Of a stretch of 7,436 nt of DNA, positions 5,918-7,436 are shown one piece after another. Within the stretch, counting starts at the first letter, position 1. Each line of letters opens with the position of its first letter. The position numbers and the translations under genes are program-made. The notes under the pieces were generated by a model, which was not told the origin of the DNA, did not search any database, and worked only from the letters and a program-made list of their open reading frames with translations. The stretch covers positions 1 to 7,436 of the forward strand of contig JAAXZP010000250.1 of the NCBI GenBank assembly GCA_012719815.1, in the 5' to 3' direction. This DNA comes from Christensenellaceae bacterium (GTDB lineage Bacteria > Bacillota > Clostridia > Christensenellales > SZUA-584).

Positions 5918-6961
5918 ATGCCAGTCAAACAGATGGCCACAGTAGCGGTGGATATCGGGCATTCCAGCCTGAAGCTGATTCAGACGGGCGTGGACGGGCG
6001 CATCCAGAAGTTCGTGGTGCACCGTATCCCCGAGGGCTGTGTCGACGACCTCAACATCGTGTCGGAGGACGCATTGATAAAATCGCTCAAGACCGCACGG
6101 CAGAAAGCGCGGCTGAACCCGGGCAAGTGCTTTCTCGTGTTGTCGGGTACCGACATTCTTATCCGCCATTTCACGCTGCCCATACTCTCCGAGGACGAGC
6201 TGTACCGGAACATACTCAACGAGATGACGGGGTACCTGCCCGTAGACCCGGAGAAATATTATATCGACTATAAAATCGTGGAAAAAGTGAAGGAAGACAA
6301 CGCCGAGATGTATAACGTGCTGGTCACGACGGTGCACAAGCGCATCGTGAACCGGTATAAGAGCGTGCTCGGCAAAGCGGGGTTACGCGTGACTGTGGTG
6401 GACACCGGCGAGAACGCCCGCGAGAAGCTGCTCAAGCACCTGGCGGCGCAAGACAAGTCGTTCAACATATGCGGCGGCATATGCATACTGGATCTCGGTA
6501 CCAAGTTTACGCGCGCCAGCATCTATCACAACGGCAACTATTTCATCAGCAACGTGATCAAGAAATCGGGCCAGCAATTAACCGAGGTGATCGCGCGGAA
6601 TTCCGGCAAGGACATACTGTCGTCGGAGACGATGAAGCGCGAAATCGATTTCCTGAACCAGCCGCACCCCAACGCCGAGCTGAAATCAGCGGTCACCTAC
6701 GAGATCGACTCGCTGCTCTACGAGATCGCGCGGCTTTTCGACTATTACCGCAATCGCGCGAAGAGCGCCGTGCACACCGTGTTCCTGTCGGGCGGCGGCG
6801 CGCTGATGCCGGGCCTGGTGGAATATGTGGGGCGGCATCTGGGCCTGCCGGTCTACCTGTCGTCCATGCTGCTGCCCGCAGCGCGCAGCGCCAATACGGT
6901 GGACCACCGGGGGTTCACGCTGCTGCTCAATGCCTATGCCGCAACATTAAGAGAGGAATAG
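5918..6961 (+). CDS. pilM: Type IV pilus assembly ATPase-like protein PilM (actin fold)
   Basis: Cytoplasmic actin/FtsA-like protein that binds ATP and the N-terminal tail of PilN, forming the inner-membrane alignment complex. It has 347 residues, normal length. The phosphate-1 loop is VAVDIGHSSLKLI (9-21), the phosphate-2 motif CILDLGTKFTRASI (189-202), and the adenosine motif VFLSGGGALMPGLVEYV (288-304). The helix IARLFDYYRNR (270-280) corresponds to the conserved segment before the adenosine motif. No membrane segment is seen, as expected. The start has an excellent ribosome site, and ATG 5918 puts the phosphate-1 motif at the usual distance from the N-terminus. pilN starts one base after the TAG stop, which together with the INLL motif in PilN supports a functional pair. 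Confidence 0.95.
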   Translation: MPVKQMATVAVDIGHSSLKLIQTGVDGRIQKFVVHRIPEGCVDDLNIVSEDALIKSLKTARQKARLNPGKCFLVLSGTDILIRHFTLPILSEDELYRNILNEMTGYLPVDPEKYYIDYKIVEKVKEDNAEMYNVLVTTVHKRIVNRYKSVLGKAGLRVTVVDTGENAREKLLKHLAAQDKSFNICGGICILDLGTKFTRASIYHNGNYFISNVIKKSGQQLTEVIARNSGKDILSSETMKREIDFLNQPHPNAELKSAVTYEIDSLLYEIARLFDYYRNRAKSAVHTVFLSGGGALMPGLVEYVGRHLGLPVYLSSMLLPAARSANTVDHRGFTLLLNAYAATLREE

Positions 6962-6962
6962 T

Positions 6963-7436
6963 ATGAAGCACGATATCAATTTGCTGCAAAAGAAAAAACC
7001 AACGCAGTATTCCGGCAAGAAGCTGTGCATAGTGCTGCTTGCCGTCCTGCTGTTTGGCGGCTTGCTGTTTATCGGCATCCGGCTGCCGGAAAAAGCGCTT
7101 AAGAACGCCCAGATCCGTCTGGCCGACCTGAATCAGCAGATCGCCAACCAGACGGCTGTCGAACAGCAGCTGACAGAAAAAACGCAGAAAAACGCGATGC
7201 TGCAACAGGAGCTGGCGCAGCTGGAAGTGCTGAGCGCCACCCGCCAGGATATCGCCAGATATGTGGAGGCGGTGGAAGCCTCCCTGCCCACCAGCGCAAC
7301 CGTCACCCATCTTAATTTGGAGGGAAACAGGATGACGGTCAATGGCATCGTACAGCGCGCTGACACGCTGGCCACATTTGCGCTGCGCCTCAGGGAAACG
7401 CAGGCGTTTTCCAGTGTGTTTATCACCAGCAGCGAC
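6963..7436 (+). CDS. pilN: Type IV pilus alignment protein PilN (N-terminal part, 3' end cut by window)
   Basis: Bitopic inner-membrane protein linking cytoplasmic PilM to PilO. The frame stays open to the window end, giving the first 158 residues. Near the N-terminus DINLLQ (4-9) matches the conserved INLLP motif that docks into PilM, though Pro is replaced by Gln. A single membrane segment spans about 21-39. A Gln/Ala/Leu-rich coiled coil follows at about 44-90. Then comes a beta-strand region (VTHLNLEGNRMTVNGIVQ, 114-131) and a helix (LATFALRLRET), as in the ferredoxin-like domain of PilN. The ATG is one base after the pilM stop, with ribosome site AGAGGA (6952-6957) 5 bases upstream. PilN usually has 170-200 residues, so little is missing; pilO would be expected next. 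Confidence 0.92.
   Translation, partial: MKHDINLLQKKKPTQYSGKKLCIVLLAVLLFGGLLFIGIRLPEKALKNAQIRLADLNQQIANQTAVEQQLTEKTQKNAMLQQELAQLEVLSATRQDIARYVEAVEASLPTSATVTHLNLEGNRMTVNGIVQRADTLATFALRLRETQAFSSVFITSSD

Overview
The window is a type IV pilus (T4P) assembly locus read entirely on the + strand. It probably comes from a Gram-positive Firmicute of the Clostridia class. The order is pilT (3' part), pilC, major pilin, prepilin peptidase pilD, three minor prepilins, pilM, pilN (5' part). The Clostridia assignment is inferred from several things: short pilins without disulfides, strong AGGAGG-type ribosome sites, sigma-A-like promoters, and a PilM/PilN pair next to Firmicute-style minor pilins. The coding DNA is GC-rich by eye, while the two intergenic regions are clearly AT-rich. 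No RNA genes, insertion sequences, integration sites or CRISPR repeats were seen.

Layout. Positions 3-593 encode the C-terminal part of the retraction ATPase PilT, and 608-1822 the inner-membrane platform protein PilC. A 120-base AT-rich gap (1823-1942) carries promoter-like sequences, a 16-base imperfect palindrome and a strong ribosome site. The 120-residue major prepilin follows at 1943-2305. Next come a convincing intrinsic terminator (2336-2365) and, about 37 bases later, a good sigma-A-type promoter (TTGACG, 16 bases, TATAAA; 2402-2429). The pilin therefore looks like its own transcription unit. A second operon starts at pilD (2493-3275) and runs through PilV-like (3272-4021), PilW-like (4018-4452) and PilX-like (4449-5903) minor prepilins. 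These are joined by three successive 4-base ATGA stop/start overlaps. PilM (5918-6961) and PilN (from 6963, cut by the window end) follow.

How it fits together. PilD cleaves and methylates the prepilins. The minor pilins are expected to form the initiation/tip complex. PilC moves pilin in or out of the fibre under the ATPases, with PilT powering retraction. PilM (cytoplasmic, actin-like) binds the N-terminal INLL motif of PilN to form the alignment complex. PilB was not seen and PilO would be expected just beyond the right edge.

The most unusual item is the 484-residue PilX-like minor pilin. Its C-terminal half is a repeat of about 17 residues that looks like a beta-solenoid, with three cysteines at the same position of three successive coils. 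This could be a tip-displayed stacked domain. The rest of the machinery is standard.
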